The translations under genes were made by a program, and so were the position numbers. Source: Methylophilaceae bacterium LSUCC0717 (GTDB lineage: Bacteria; Pseudomonadota; Gammaproteobacteria; Burkholderiales; Methylophilaceae). Taken from it: a stretch of 64,000 bases of DNA. Shown here one piece after another: positions 16,557-25,892 of this stretch. The stretch is from contig CP103436.1 of assembly GCA_024919195.1 (NCBI GenBank), forward strand, positions 310,001 to 374,000, read 5' to 3'. Numbering within the stretch: the stretch's first letter is position 1; each line of letters starts with the position of its first letter. The notes beneath the pieces are model-generated. The model was not told where the DNA came from. It ran no database searches and worked only from the letters and a program-made list of their open reading frames with translations.

Positions 16557-17835
16557 TATTAGCAACATAAAATCTTCAAAAATCCTAAGAGAAATCCCTG
16601 GTAAAAGGAGAGTTGTTGACGCAATAATAGATGGAGAAAAAGTTATTGTTAAATACTTTAATAAAAGAAGCGAGTATTTAAAAGAGCTTAGTGGCGTATT
16701 AAATTTTAATGAGGCTGATATCCCAACCCCTAAGGTTTTCTCATTTGGAATAATATCAAATGAATACTATATAATTTTTCAAAAAATTGATGATGCCTTA
16801 ACAGTAGATCAATTTTTAAATAGCAATGAAAATTTAAGATCCAAACAAGCTGTTTTAAAAAAAGTATTAGATTTAAATAAAAAAATGTATGAAAAAAATA
16901 TTATTCAGCTAGACAATTACTTCAAAAATTACCTTTATTCAAATGGTAAGATTTATTTGATTGATGGAGGTCTTGTTAAGAAGGTAAGATTTTTTAAATT
17001 TATTAGAAAGTTTTTAAATTTCAGTCTGATTTCATCAAAAATAAATCCTGAGTTTCTTTCAAAAAAAACAAGATTTTATAAGAATAATTTTGTTGAATTA
17101 TTGCATAAAAAATTCCTAGATTTTTACTTGTATAAAGGAATAACTAATTTTCAAAAAAAAACACTTCGAAACTCATCGCAATTTGAAAAAAAATCTAGTT
17201 TAAATTATTTACTATTAAAGCAAAGAAACTTCAATTTTGACTTTAATAACATTGATAATTTTTTAATGAATGCTGAAATTATTAAGAATGGCAATACATG
17301 CACTGTTTTTCGTCATGAGAATCTAGTTATTAAAAGATACAATATTAAAAGTGTATGGCATTTCATTAAAACCCAATTTATTAAATCAAGAGGGAAGAAC
17401 TCGTGGCAAATTTCAAATGCATTTCAATTACAGAACCTTCCATGCCCTAAACCTTTTTTTTATTATGAAAAAAGATTCTTTTTTTTAAGATTAACAAGCT
17501 ATTTTGCTATGGAAAGAATTAATGGTGAAAATATTGTAAGTTATCAAGAGTCATTACAAAAAAATATTCAAAATGAAAATCTTAAAAAAGATATTTTTAA
17601 ACTTTTTAATACACTCAAATATTATAAATTTATCCATGGCGACTTAAAGAAAACAAATATTTTAGTCGATAATAAAATGCAAATAATGATGATTGATTTT
17701 GATAAATCATTTTTCTCAATGAGCCAATCCATATATAATTACAAAATTAAAAATCAGATTGCTCGTTTTCTCTCAAATTGGAAAAACAAATCAAAATTTC
17801 TAACAGCTATTAGGTCTTTGGAAAAAATAATATGA
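16549..17835 (+). CDS. Tandem kinase-like protein, two LPS-kinase-type domains
   Basis: A 428-residue protein containing two small kinase-like modules. Module 1 (about 1-190): candidate ATP lysine in KVIVKYF (K35), catalytic loop QLDNYFKNYL with D122 and N127 but Gln in place of the usual His, and metal loop LIDGG (D139). Module 2 (about 240-428): VIKRYNIK, a canonical catalytic loop HGDLKKTNIL (H363, D365, N370) and metal loop MIDFDKS (D383). Both keep the Asp/Asn/Asp catalytic set. It sits between a WaaP-type kinase and a carbamoyltransferase, so it probably phosphorylates one or two positions of the LPS core. In Pseudomonas two separate kinase genes (wapP, wapQ) follow waaP; a fusion of such genes is an attractive inference. 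Confidence 0.75.
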   Translation: MVDISNIKSSKILREIPGKRRVVDAIIDGEKVIVKYFNKRSEYLKELSGVLNFNEADIPTPKVFSFGIISNEYYIIFQKIDDALTVDQFLNSNENLRSKQAVLKKVLDLNKKMYEKNIIQLDNYFKNYLYSNGKIYLIDGGLVKKVRFFKFIRKFLNFSLISSKINPEFLSKKTRFYKNNFVELLHKKFLDFYLYKGITNFQKKTLRNSSQFEKKSSLNYLLLKQRNFNFDFNNIDNFLMNAEIIKNGNTCTVFRHENLVIKRYNIKSVWHFIKTQFIKSRGKNSWQISNAFQLQNLPCPKPFFYYEKRFFFLRLTSYFAMERINGENIVSYQESLQKNIQNENLKKDIFKLFNTLKYYKFIHGDLKKTNILVDNKMQIMMIDFDKSFFSMSQSIYNYKIKNQIARFLSNWKNKSKFLTAIRSLEKII

Positions 17836-19556
17836 AAATCTTAGGAATATCAGGCGTCCTTGGACATGACGCTTCAGCTGCATTGATTATAGATGGAAAA
17901 ATTGTAGCGGCTGCTGAAGAAGAGAGGTTTATTAGGGATAAGCATGCTAAAAATTTATTCCCCGTTGAAGCTGCAAAATATTGTTTAAATGAAGGTGGAT
18001 TGAACCCTGAGGAAGTCGATATTGTGACATTCCCCTATGCAAAAATTCCTTTTTTCAGCAAAGCTCGTTGGCATTATGCAAAAAGATATTGGTATGCACC
18101 TGATAGAGCTCTTGATGCTATCTTCAATGGAAATCGCAGATTCAGAAGGAACTTAAACAAAGCAAAAGATTTAATGACTTCATTAAATATTAATAAAGCA
18201 GAATTAATACCTGTGGAGCACCATTTGTCACATGCATCAAGCGCTTATCATTTGTCAGGGTTTAAAGAAAAAACTGCCATCGTGGGCATTGACGGAAAAG
18301 GGGAATACGCTACGACTTTTTTTGGCTATGGAGAAAATGGAAAAATACATAAAATAAAAGAATTTTATGACCCTGAATCTCTTGGCGGCCTTTATGGAGC
18401 CATTACTGAATTTTTAGGTTTTGATATGCTGGATGGTGAGTTCAAAGTGATGGGCATGGCTCCATATGGAGACCCATCATTGTATGATTTTTCAAATTTA
18501 GTTTCTTTTAAAAATGGACAATTAAAGGTTAATACGGATCTAGTTAACGTAATAGGCTTGAGAAGATATAAAGAAAATGGAAAAGGGTATTATTTTTCAC
18601 CAAAGTTTGTGGATATGTATGGTAAAAAAAGAAGTGGTGATGAAATTGATTTACCTTATATCCATTATGCAGCATCCATTCAAAATAAACTTGAAGAAAT
18701 TGCTCTTCAAATGATTGACTACTACCTTGGAGACATCATCAGGGAAACTGGAAAAATATGCATGGCTGGCGGCGTCGCACTGAATGTAAAACTTAACCAA
18801 AAAATTATTGATCTGCCATACGTCAAAGAATTATTTGTGCAACCTGCATCAGGGGATTCTGGAACTTCACTTGGAGCCGCTACATATGTATCTTCAATCC
18901 ATGACAATAAAACCAATTCCATTAAAAAAATGGAGCATGTTTACTTGGGCCCTAGTTATTCATCAAAAGAATGCTTAGATGCATGTAAAAATCATAGCTC
19001 TAAACCAAAATTTACAAAAATTAGCGATCCGGCAAAAGTTGGAGCAGAAATTTTAGCTGCTGGGAATCCTTTAGCATGGTTTCAAGGTCGAATGGAATTT
19101 GGACCAAGAGCGCTCGGATGTCGAAGCATCCTTGGTGATCCAACGACACCTAAGATATCGGATAAAATCAACGAGCAAATAAAATACAGGGAGCGTTGGA
19201 GACCTTTTTGTCCAAGTATTTTAGAAGAATATGCTGAATCCATTATTGGATCCAAGCATCCATCCCCATTTATGACATTCACATTTAATGTTCAGCCGGA
19301 ATGGATTAAAAAAATACCTGAAGTAGTGCATGAGGATAAAACAATAAGAGTTCAGGTTGTGAATGAAAAAACAAATAAAGTATACTATCAGCTTCTTAAA
19401 AACTTTATGTCCCTTAAAGGCGTGCCGGTTGTCCTAAATACATCATTAAATAGAAGAGGTGAACCAATGGTCTGCTCTCCTGAAGATGCTTTAAACATGT
19501 TTTTTGGATGTGATTTAGAATTTATGATTATGGAAAATATATTAGTAACAAAATAA
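17832..19556 (+). CDS. Carbamoyltransferase, NodU/CmcH family (probable LPS heptose carbamoylation)
   Basis: A 574-residue O-carbamoyltransferase. The Kae1-like domain begins KILGISGVLGHDASAALIIDG and has the EEERFIRDKHAKNLFP and HHLSHASSAYHLSGF blocks; the C-terminal YrdC-like part contains WFQGRMEFGPRALGCRSILGDP and VPVVLNTSLNRRGEP. The family transfers a carbamoyl group from carbamoyl phosphate to a sugar hydroxyl through carbamoyl-adenylate. Position after two LPS kinase genes (start overlaps by ATGA) suggests it carbamoylates core heptose, as the wapO product does in Pseudomonas aeruginosa. carAB in this window make the carbamoyl phosphate. Its base composition is nearer the genome norm than the four genes before it. 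Confidence 0.88.
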   Translation: MKILGISGVLGHDASAALIIDGKIVAAAEEERFIRDKHAKNLFPVEAAKYCLNEGGLNPEEVDIVTFPYAKIPFFSKARWHYAKRYWYAPDRALDAIFNGNRRFRRNLNKAKDLMTSLNINKAELIPVEHHLSHASSAYHLSGFKEKTAIVGIDGKGEYATTFFGYGENGKIHKIKEFYDPESLGGLYGAITEFLGFDMLDGEFKVMGMAPYGDPSLYDFSNLVSFKNGQLKVNTDLVNVIGLRRYKENGKGYYFSPKFVDMYGKKRSGDEIDLPYIHYAASIQNKLEEIALQMIDYYLGDIIRETGKICMAGGVALNVKLNQKIIDLPYVKELFVQPASGDSGTSLGAATYVSSIHDNKTNSIKKMEHVYLGPSYSSKECLDACKNHSSKPKFTKISDPAKVGAEILAAGNPLAWFQGRMEFGPRALGCRSILGDPTTPKISDKINEQIKYRERWRPFCPSILEEYAESIIGSKHPSPFMTFTFNVQPEWIKKIPEVVHEDKTIRVQVVNEKTNKVYYQLLKNFMSLKGVPVVLNTSLNRRGEPMVCSPEDALNMFFGCDLEFMIMENILVTK

Positions 19557-19568
19557 ATACTTTAGATT

Positions 19569-21386
19569 ATGAAAAATTTAATACTTGAATTAGCTGAAAA
19601 AATTAAAGAGAAAAGCAGACCGACTCGATCAGCTTACCTTAAAAGATTAAAAGCAATGAAAAATAGAGATCGAGGCTCTGATCGTCTTGGTTGCGCAAAT
19701 GTAGCTCATGCGTTCGCTTCATTATCACCCGATAAAAGACTCACTATTGTTCAAGAAAAGAAGCCTAATTTAGCAGTTGTTACAGCGTACAACGATATGC
19801 TGTCAGCCCATAAACCTTACGAGGATTACCCGGAGCTAATCAGAACTGTTGCTAGCGAAAACGGCTCTACTGTGCAAGTTGCAGCTGGTGTTCCAGCCAT
19901 GTGTGATGGTGTGACCCAGGGGGAGCCTGGTATGGAATTAAGTTTATTTTCAAGAGACACGATTGCCATGAGTACTTCAGTTGGTTTATCGCATGATGTT
20001 TTTGACGGATCATTACTGTTAGGTATTTGTGACAAAATTGTTCCTGGACTACTCATAGGAGCATTACATTTTGGACACTTGCCAGCCATATTTATTCCTG
20101 CTGGGCCTATGTCAACTGGTATAGATAACACATCAAAATCGAAGGTTAGGGAGCAATATGCACTTGGCAAGGTTGGAAGAAAAGAGCTGCTTGACTCTGA
20201 ATCTAAAGCATATCACGGCGAGGGTACATGTACGTTTTATGGAACAGCGAACAGCAATCAAATGTTGTTAGAGGCGATGGGTCTTCATGTCCCTGGAGCG
20301 GCATTTATTCATCCAAGAGACGATGCACGAAATGAATTAACTTCTGAAGCAGTTCGAATGTTGATAAAAAATGTTAATGATACTAAAACATCATTTGCCT
20401 TAGGTGAAATGGTTGATGAGAAAGTGATTATTAACGCAATGGCTGCTTTATTGGCAACGGGTGGATCAACAAATCACTTAATCCACTGGGTTGCTATTGC
20501 CAGAGCTGCAGGAATAGTGATTGATTGGACTGATTTTCATGAGCTTGCGAAAGCTGTGCCTTTATTAGCCAGTGTCTACCCAAATGGCGTAGCCGATGTT
20601 AATGAGTTTCAAGAAGCAGGCGGCCCAAGTTTTGTTATCAGAGAATTATTAGAAAATGGCTGCATGTTTAATGATGTATTAACTGTTGCTGGACCTGGTA
20701 TGGAAAAATATGGACAAAAATTATCTGTAACCGGAAAGACTCTATCATGGACTGATTTCCCCAAGTCATCTGGTGATGAAACTATTGTGAGAACACATGA
20801 TAAACCATTCTCAGAAACTGGTGGTTTAAAACTATTAAAAGGAAATGTAGGCCGGTCTGTTATGAAGACATCTGCTATCCCAGAAGATAAATACATTATT
20901 GAGGGGCCAGCGATGATCTTTGATTCTCAGGAGGAATTACTTGAGGCATTTGATGAAGGAAAGCTGGAAAGAGATTTTATTGCGGTTGTTCGTTTTCAAG
21001 GGCCAAAAGCAAATGGGATGCCTGAGCTTCATAAACTGACGCCACCTTTATCCGTTTTGCAAAATAAAGGATTTAAGGTTGCTATTGTGACCGATGGCAG
21101 AATGAGTGGTGCATCAGGAAAAGTTCCGGCAGCGATTCATATGAGCCCAGAAGCTGCATTAGGTGGAGCCATTGCTAAAATTCGCGAGGGTGATATGTTA
21201 AGAATTAATGCCACCGTTGGCTCATTAAATATTTTAGTGGATGAAGACACATGGTTTGAAAGAAAGGTAGAAACACTTTCTGAAAATAAAAAACAAAATA
21301 ATAGCCACGGCATGGGTCGAGAGCTTTTTGGAGCCTTAAGAAAAAATGTATTAACCGCCGAAGAAGGTGCAGTCACTTGGATTTAA
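19569..21386 (+). CDS. edd: 6-phosphogluconate dehydratase
   Basis: A 605-residue IlvD/Edd family dehydratase with a 4Fe-4S cluster that converts 6-phosphogluconate to KDPG. AVVTAYNDMLSAHKPYEDYP, VPAMCDGVTQGEPGMELSLFSRD, LLGICDKIVPGLLIGALHFGHLP and VTDGRMSGASGKVPAAIHMSPEA are Edd blocks, and the length separates it from the shorter IlvD. First enzyme of the Entner-Doudoroff pathway; eda follows 13 bases downstream. In RuMP-cycle methylotrophs this pair cleaves hexose phosphate to pyruvate and triose phosphate. Confidence 0.97.
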   Translation: MKNLILELAEKIKEKSRPTRSAYLKRLKAMKNRDRGSDRLGCANVAHAFASLSPDKRLTIVQEKKPNLAVVTAYNDMLSAHKPYEDYPELIRTVASENGSTVQVAAGVPAMCDGVTQGEPGMELSLFSRDTIAMSTSVGLSHDVFDGSLLLGICDKIVPGLLIGALHFGHLPAIFIPAGPMSTGIDNTSKSKVREQYALGKVGRKELLDSESKAYHGEGTCTFYGTANSNQMLLEAMGLHVPGAAFIHPRDDARNELTSEAVRMLIKNVNDTKTSFALGEMVDEKVIINAMAALLATGGSTNHLIHWVAIARAAGIVIDWTDFHELAKAVPLLASVYPNGVADVNEFQEAGGPSFVIRELLENGCMFNDVLTVAGPGMEKYGQKLSVTGKTLSWTDFPKSSGDETIVRTHDKPFSETGGLKLLKGNVGRSVMKTSAIPEDKYIIEGPAMIFDSQEELLEAFDEGKLERDFIAVVRFQGPKANGMPELHKLTPPLSVLQNKGFKVAIVTDGRMSGASGKVPAAIHMSPEAALGGAIAKIREGDMLRINATVGSLNILVDEDTWFERKVETLSENKKQNNSHGMGRELFGALRKNVLTAEEGAVTWI

Positions 21387-21399
21387 ATAAAGGAAATTA

Positions 21400-22023
21400 A
21401 TGAATACAAAAGATTTAGCTAGTTATGGTCCCGTTATACCAGTTATTGTGATTAACAAAATTGACGATGCATTGCCTATCGCAGAAGCACTTTTAGAAGG
21501 TGGTATTAAGGTTCTTGAGATAACAATGCGTTCAGAATGTGCTCTTGATGCAATAGAATTAATCTCAAGCAAACTGCCAGAAGCAATTACTGGAGCTGGA
21601 ACTTTAAGGACTAAGTCTGACGCTGTTCAAGCGAAAAATGCCGGATCAAAATTTGCGGTCAGCCCCGGATTTACTTCAGAATTATCAGACGAATGTAAAA
21701 GAATTGACCTTCCTTTACTTCCAGGCGTATCCACTGGGAGTGAAGTTATGATGGCTGCAGACCAAGGTTATGATTTCTTAAAACTTTTTCCTGCCGTAGC
21801 CGTTGGTGGTATAAACTTATTGAAAGGATTTGCAGGACCTTTCTCAAATATTCAATTTTGCCCAACAGGTGGAGTAAAAGTAGAAACAGCACCCGAGTTT
21901 TTAAGATTACCTAATGTACCAGTCTGTGGTGGAACTTGGTTAACACCCAATGACTTAGTTGATAATAAAGATTGGGCTGGAATTACCAAGCTTGCTGCCG
22001 AGGCTGCATCTATAAAAGTGTAA
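21400..22023 (+). CDS. eda: 2-keto-3-deoxy-6-phosphogluconate aldolase
   Basis: A 207-residue class I aldolase that splits KDPG into pyruvate and glyceraldehyde 3-phosphate. VIPVIVINKIDDALPIAEALLEGGIKVLEITMRS, the general-base Glu region AITGAGTLRT and the Schiff-base lysine segment DFLKLFPAVAVGG are clear, followed by the phosphate-binding FCPTGGV. Its stop overlaps the start of the HAD gene (TAATG). Confidence 0.97.
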   Translation: MNTKDLASYGPVIPVIVINKIDDALPIAEALLEGGIKVLEITMRSECALDAIELISSKLPEAITGAGTLRTKSDAVQAKNAGSKFAVSPGFTSELSDECKRIDLPLLPGVSTGSEVMMAADQGYDFLKLFPAVAVGGINLLKGFAGPFSNIQFCPTGGVKVETAPEFLRLPNVPVCGGTWLTPNDLVDNKDWAGITKLAAEAASIKV

Positions 22024-22679
22024 TGGATCTCACAAAATACAACACCATCATATTTGATTGTGATGGTGTGTTATTAAATTCAAACTTTAAAAAATCTGAA
22101 GCCTATAGATACGCAGCTATTGATTTTGGTGCAACGAAAGAACAAGCTGAAAAATTAGTTCAATATCATGTTGAAAATACCGGTATTTCAAGATACGTAA
22201 AATTTGAATATTTCCTTACAAATATATTGCAACAGTCATTTAATGAAGAGAACTTTAGCTTTCTAATTAAATCTTTAAATCATCATGTGTTGAAAATATT
22301 AAATGATTGTGAAGTAGCAACTGGATTAGATAAGTTGAGAGAGTTGACAAAAAATCAGCATTGGATGGTGATGAGTGGAGGAGATCAGGAAGAGGTAAGA
22401 ACAATTTTAGCTTCAAAGCATCTTGAACATCTGTTTGATTATGGGATTTACGGAAGCCCAGATTCAAAACACGATATAGTAAAACACCATCTTGAAAATA
22501 ACCATGATTTTATGCCAGCTATTTTTTTTGGCGATGCGGAATATGACATTAAAACTGCTAAAAATTTTAATCTCGATTTTATTTTTATTTCAGGATGGAG
22601 TGATTTTAGTGCCTGGGAAGAAACAGTAAAGAGAGAAAACATTAAGTCTGTTAAGCATCTGAAAGATTTAATTGTCTAA
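22023..22679 (+). CDS. HAD superfamily hydrolase (phosphatase/phosphomutase-like)
   Basis: A 218-residue haloacid-dehalogenase fold protein. Motif I is FDCDGVLLNSN (nucleophile Asp), motif II sits in WMVMSGGDQEE, and motifs III/IV in KHDIVKHH and FFGDAEYDIKTAKN. A helical cap follows motif I, as in phosphoglycolate phosphatase and beta-phosphoglucomutase. The start at ATG 22023 overlaps the eda stop by one base; an in-frame start inside eda is possible but gives no family-like sequence. The substrate is likely a phosphorylated sugar, but I cannot name it. The 3' end overlaps the convergent GT2 gene by 12 bases. Confidence 0.82.
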   Translation: MDLTKYNTIIFDCDGVLLNSNFKKSEAYRYAAIDFGATKEQAEKLVQYHVENTGISRYVKFEYFLTNILQQSFNEENFSFLIKSLNHHVLKILNDCEVATGLDKLRELTKNQHWMVMSGGDQEEVRTILASKHLEHLFDYGIYGSPDSKHDIVKHHLENNHDFMPAIFFGDAEYDIKTAKNFNLDFIFISGWSDFSAWEETVKRENIKSVKHLKDLIV

Positions 22680-23456
22680 GGTATCATCTTTTAAAATTTC
22701 TTTAATTTCATTTCTATTCATGTAGCCGAAATAATCTTTGATCACTTTGTTAGCAGAACGAATTCCAAATTCATCATTAATTGCCTGGGTGGCGTGATTG
22801 ATATGATTTACATATTTATTTAAAAAATTAGATTCCAAAAAAATCATTTTATATCCAGCATGGATTAGTTTTTTATGAAGAACTTTACCCGCACTTTCAT
22901 TCTGATCTGAAAAAGATGAGTTCACTTTTTTAATAAGATCTGTTTTGTAAATTGCACAATGGCTTCTGAGATAATGGTAGTCTTTATTAAAACGTTGATT
23001 ATTAGTCTTATTTTTTTGTAATTTTTTGAATAGGTATTCGATATGCTTACCTAACCTTTGAAAAATATTTTTGTGTTCAAGCTTCCAAGACCCAACACCA
23101 GCAACAGCAGGATCATCAAAAGGCTGCATCAGAATATTAAGCCAGTTCGGATGGATCATAAAGGTATCCGTATGAATTACAATGACATAAGGGCTTTTTA
23201 TTTTGTTAAATGCTAAATCTAACGCTCTGGCATGGGACATTGGTCCGCCTTCGTTTGGAATCCCATCCCTATGAATAAATTTAATCCATTTTAAACTTTT
23301 AAGATATTTTGAGGATTCATCATTTGAATTGTTATCAACGACAATAACATCTGCATGATTTAAATCTGTATTTTTTCTTAGCAATCTGAGACAAACTTTT
23401 GTTAATTGGTATGTTTTGTAGTTTGGAACGATTATTGTTACTTGTTTAGTAGGCAT
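22668..23456 (-). CDS. Glycosyltransferase family 2 (probable LPS core/outer core)
   Basis: A 262-residue GT-A enzyme. KQVTIIVPNYKTYQLTKVCLRLLRKN is the family start, VIVVDNNSNDES the first nucleotide-sugar site and VIHTDTFMIHPNW the DxD-like region (HTD). No membrane segments. It lies last in the hrcA-hemH-hldD-hldE-waaF string and overlaps waaF by 19 bases, which favours a role in LPS assembly. Donor and acceptor cannot be read from sequence. Confidence 0.85.
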   Translation of the reverse strand: MPTKQVTIIVPNYKTYQLTKVCLRLLRKNTDLNHADVIVVDNNSNDESSKYLKSLKWIKFIHRDGIPNEGGPMSHARALDLAFNKIKSPYVIVIHTDTFMIHPNWLNILMQPFDDPAVAGVGSWKLEHKNIFQRLGKHIEYLFKKLQKNKTNNQRFNKDYHYLRSHCAIYKTDLIKKVNSSFSDQNESAGKVLHKKLIHAGYKMIFLESNFLNKYVNHINHATQAINDEFGIRSANKVIKDYFGYMNRNEIKEILKDDTLDN

Positions 23457-24442
23457 ATGATTCTTTTAGAAATTTCTTTTTCATCGATTTTGTTCATGCA
23501 GTCAAAATGTTTCAGTGGACAGCGTCTTTCAAAGCAAGGACTGCAATCAAGATTTAAATAATTAATTACTGCATCACTATTTAGTGGAGGTGTATTGCTT
23601 GGGTCTGAGGATCCAAAGAAGCTATCTTGAGGAATATTAAGAGCTGCTGCGATATGCATTAACCCAGAATCATTACTCAAAAAATATTGAGCACAAGCAA
23701 TTACATCAATGCATTCACCTAGAGATGTTTTACCAGTAATATCAAAACATCTATATTTTGTAAGTTTATTTATTTCATGATTTATTGTTTTGTCATTTGC
23801 AGAACCGATTAGCAAGATATTGTAATTCTCTTTAATTAAATTATTTGCTATATATGCATATTTTTCTGAAGGTAAGATTTTGGCGGGACCATATTCTGCA
23901 CCACCAGAAATAATGACAAGATTTTCTATTGGAATTCTATTTTTTTTTAAAAAATTTTCACCATTTTTTTTATTGCTCACAATTTTTGGGTTAATTACTT
24001 TAGGTGATAGGTATGAATTATTTTTTGATAGATTTGTAAATTTGCGAATCGTAGGGTCGGAATTATTTTTAAGAACATTATTTAAAAATAATGATCTCAA
24101 TTCACCAACATATCCAGTTCGTAATGGTATGTTTGAAAAAGTAATATTCAGCAATGATTTAAAGGTATTGATGAGGAATATACATTCATCATAACTTTCT
24201 TGTCTTAATTTAATACTTAGACTTAACCTTTTAAAAAAATCGAACTTTCCATGATTAAACTCAAGAGGTATTAATTTATCAATTTCAGGAAATCTTGATC
24301 CGATATCCATAGACCACCTAGGAGCCGCCAAATGAACTTCACAATAAGGATTTCTTTTTTTTAAATTTACGAATAAGGAATGGGCCATTACCATATCACC
24401 CACCCAGGATGGACCAAAAATTAGAATCTTTTCATTTTTCAC
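23438..24442 (-). CDS. waaF: Lipopolysaccharide heptosyltransferase II
   Basis: A 334-residue GT9 enzyme that adds the second heptose of the LPS inner core. KILIFGPSWVGDMVMAHSLFVNLKKRNP is the WaaF start, and FLSNDSGLMHIAAALNIPQDSFFGSSDPSNTPP carries the NDSGLMH donor site. The C-terminal cysteine set CSPCFERRCPLKHFDCM is typical of the WaaF subfamily. Translationally coupled to hldE (11-base overlap) and the GT2 gene. Confidence 0.94.
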   Translation of the reverse strand: MKNEKILIFGPSWVGDMVMAHSLFVNLKKRNPYCEVHLAAPRWSMDIGSRFPEIDKLIPLEFNHGKFDFFKRLSLSIKLRQESYDECIFLINTFKSLLNITFSNIPLRTGYVGELRSLFLNNVLKNNSDPTIRKFTNLSKNNSYLSPKVINPKIVSNKKNGENFLKKNRIPIENLVIISGGAEYGPAKILPSEKYAYIANNLIKENYNILLIGSANDKTINHEINKLTKYRCFDITGKTSLGECIDVIACAQYFLSNDSGLMHIAAALNIPQDSFFGSSDPSNTPPLNSDAVINYLNLDCSPCFERRCPLKHFDCMNKIDEKEISKRIICLLNK

Positions 24443-25892
24443 TATGGTTTATTTTTTTTATTATATTTGTGCTGCTTTGACCTGGAATAAGGTCAATTAA
24501 CATTACTTCCCCAGCCCATTTTTTTACTTCTTTATGTCCAACCACCTCTTTTACTTTATAGTCATTTCCTTTGATTAGAAAATGAGGTTGGATTGTTTTA
24601 ATTAGCTTAATCGGTGTATTTTCATTAAAAAATACTATTGCATCGACTGAGGATAGTCCAGATAAAACCTGAGCTCGATTTTGCTGATCAACAATTGGTC
24701 TAGATGAGCCTTTAATCTTTTTAATTGAGCTATCTGTATTAAGGCCTAGTATTAAGAAATCAACATTCTTTTTAGCTTCATTAAGATAGGAAACATGACC
24801 GGAGTGGAGAATATCGAAACAGCCATTAGTAAATCCAATGGTTTTTCCTTGCTTTTTGAGTTGGACAGCTTTGCTTTTCATTTCATCAAGCTTAAATATT
24901 TTATTACTCGCAAGATTGGTGTCCTTAGTAACAAAAAAGTCCTTTAGTTCTTCAAGAGATACAGGTTCTGTTCCAATTTTACTGATGACTGTTCCTGCAG
25001 CGATATTAGCTAAAGTTAATGAACTTTCAATATTAAAGCCTGCATGCAATGAGACAGCAATTGATGAAATAACTGAGTCGCCAGCACCAGAAACATCAAA
25101 TACTTGTTTGGGTGAAACAGCAGGAAATTTCTTATGACATTCATCTGAGTAAAGGTTAATTCCATTTTCACCATTTGTTTCGATTATGTTTCTAATATTA
25201 TTTTCTTTTCTTATTTTATTAAGAGTTTTTTCGTGATGGATGCCATCTTCCACATTCGTAAAATATAATGCTTCTTTTTTATTGGGCGTTACAGCAAAAG
25301 CATTTTTGTATTTAGAAATATCACTCCCTTTAGGGTCAACAAGCACAGGAATGTTTTCTTTATTAGCTTTAGAAATGATTTTTTGACACAATGCAGGAGA
25401 TAAGAAGCCTTTGCCATAATCGGATAGAATAATGACTGATATTTTTTTGTTAATTTTGTTTATGATTTTTGATTCTTCTAATTTCGTTAATGAAATTAGT
25501 TTCGCATCAAAGTCTTGTCTTAATAATTGTTGATTACCAACAACGCTCCTAATTTTTGTGGTTGTTACATCATTTTTTTTAAAAATAATGTTTGAGGTAA
25601 TTTTTTTTTGCTTCAGAAGTTCCAACAATAATTCACCACTTTTGTCTTTAGCTACTGATGAAACAAGAGAGGTTTTGACTCCAAAATTAATAATATTGTT
25701 AACAACATTCGCAGCGCCACCTAATTTATTTTCAATTTCTTTTACGCTAAATATTGGAACTGGAGCCTCTGGTGATATTCGATCAATCGACCCAAAGTAA
25801 TACTGATCAAGCATTGCATCACCTATTACTAAAATATTTTTTTTGTTATGTTTTATTCGAGTGAGAAAATCGTTAAAGATTAATTTATTCAT
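24432..25892 (-). CDS. hldE: Bifunctional heptose kinase/adenylyltransferase HldE
   Basis: A 486-residue two-domain enzyme for ADP-heptose synthesis. Residues 1 to about 320 are a PfkB-type kinase (VIGDAMLDQYYFG, GGAANVVNN, and the catalytic FDVSGAGDSVIS) that phosphorylates D-glycero-D-manno-heptose 7-phosphate. From about 350 a cytidylyltransferase-fold domain (FTNGCFDILHSGHVSYLNEAK, HxGH motif) adenylates the product. Domains are full length and fused as in enterobacteria. It overlaps hldD by 4 and waaF by 11 bases. Confidence 0.96.
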   Translation of the reverse strand: MNKLIFNDFLTRIKHNKKNILVIGDAMLDQYYFGSIDRISPEAPVPIFSVKEIENKLGGAANVVNNIINFGVKTSLVSSVAKDKSGELLLELLKQKKITSNIIFKKNDVTTTKIRSVVGNQQLLRQDFDAKLISLTKLEESKIINKINKKISVIILSDYGKGFLSPALCQKIISKANKENIPVLVDPKGSDISKYKNAFAVTPNKKEALYFTNVEDGIHHEKTLNKIRKENNIRNIIETNGENGINLYSDECHKKFPAVSPKQVFDVSGAGDSVISSIAVSLHAGFNIESSLTLANIAAGTVISKIGTEPVSLEELKDFFVTKDTNLASNKIFKLDEMKSKAVQLKKQGKTIGFTNGCFDILHSGHVSYLNEAKKNVDFLILGLNTDSSIKKIKGSSRPIVDQQNRAQVLSGLSSVDAIVFFNENTPIKLIKTIQPHFLIKGNDYKVKEVVGHKEVKKWAGEVMLIDLIPGQSSTNIIKKINHSEK

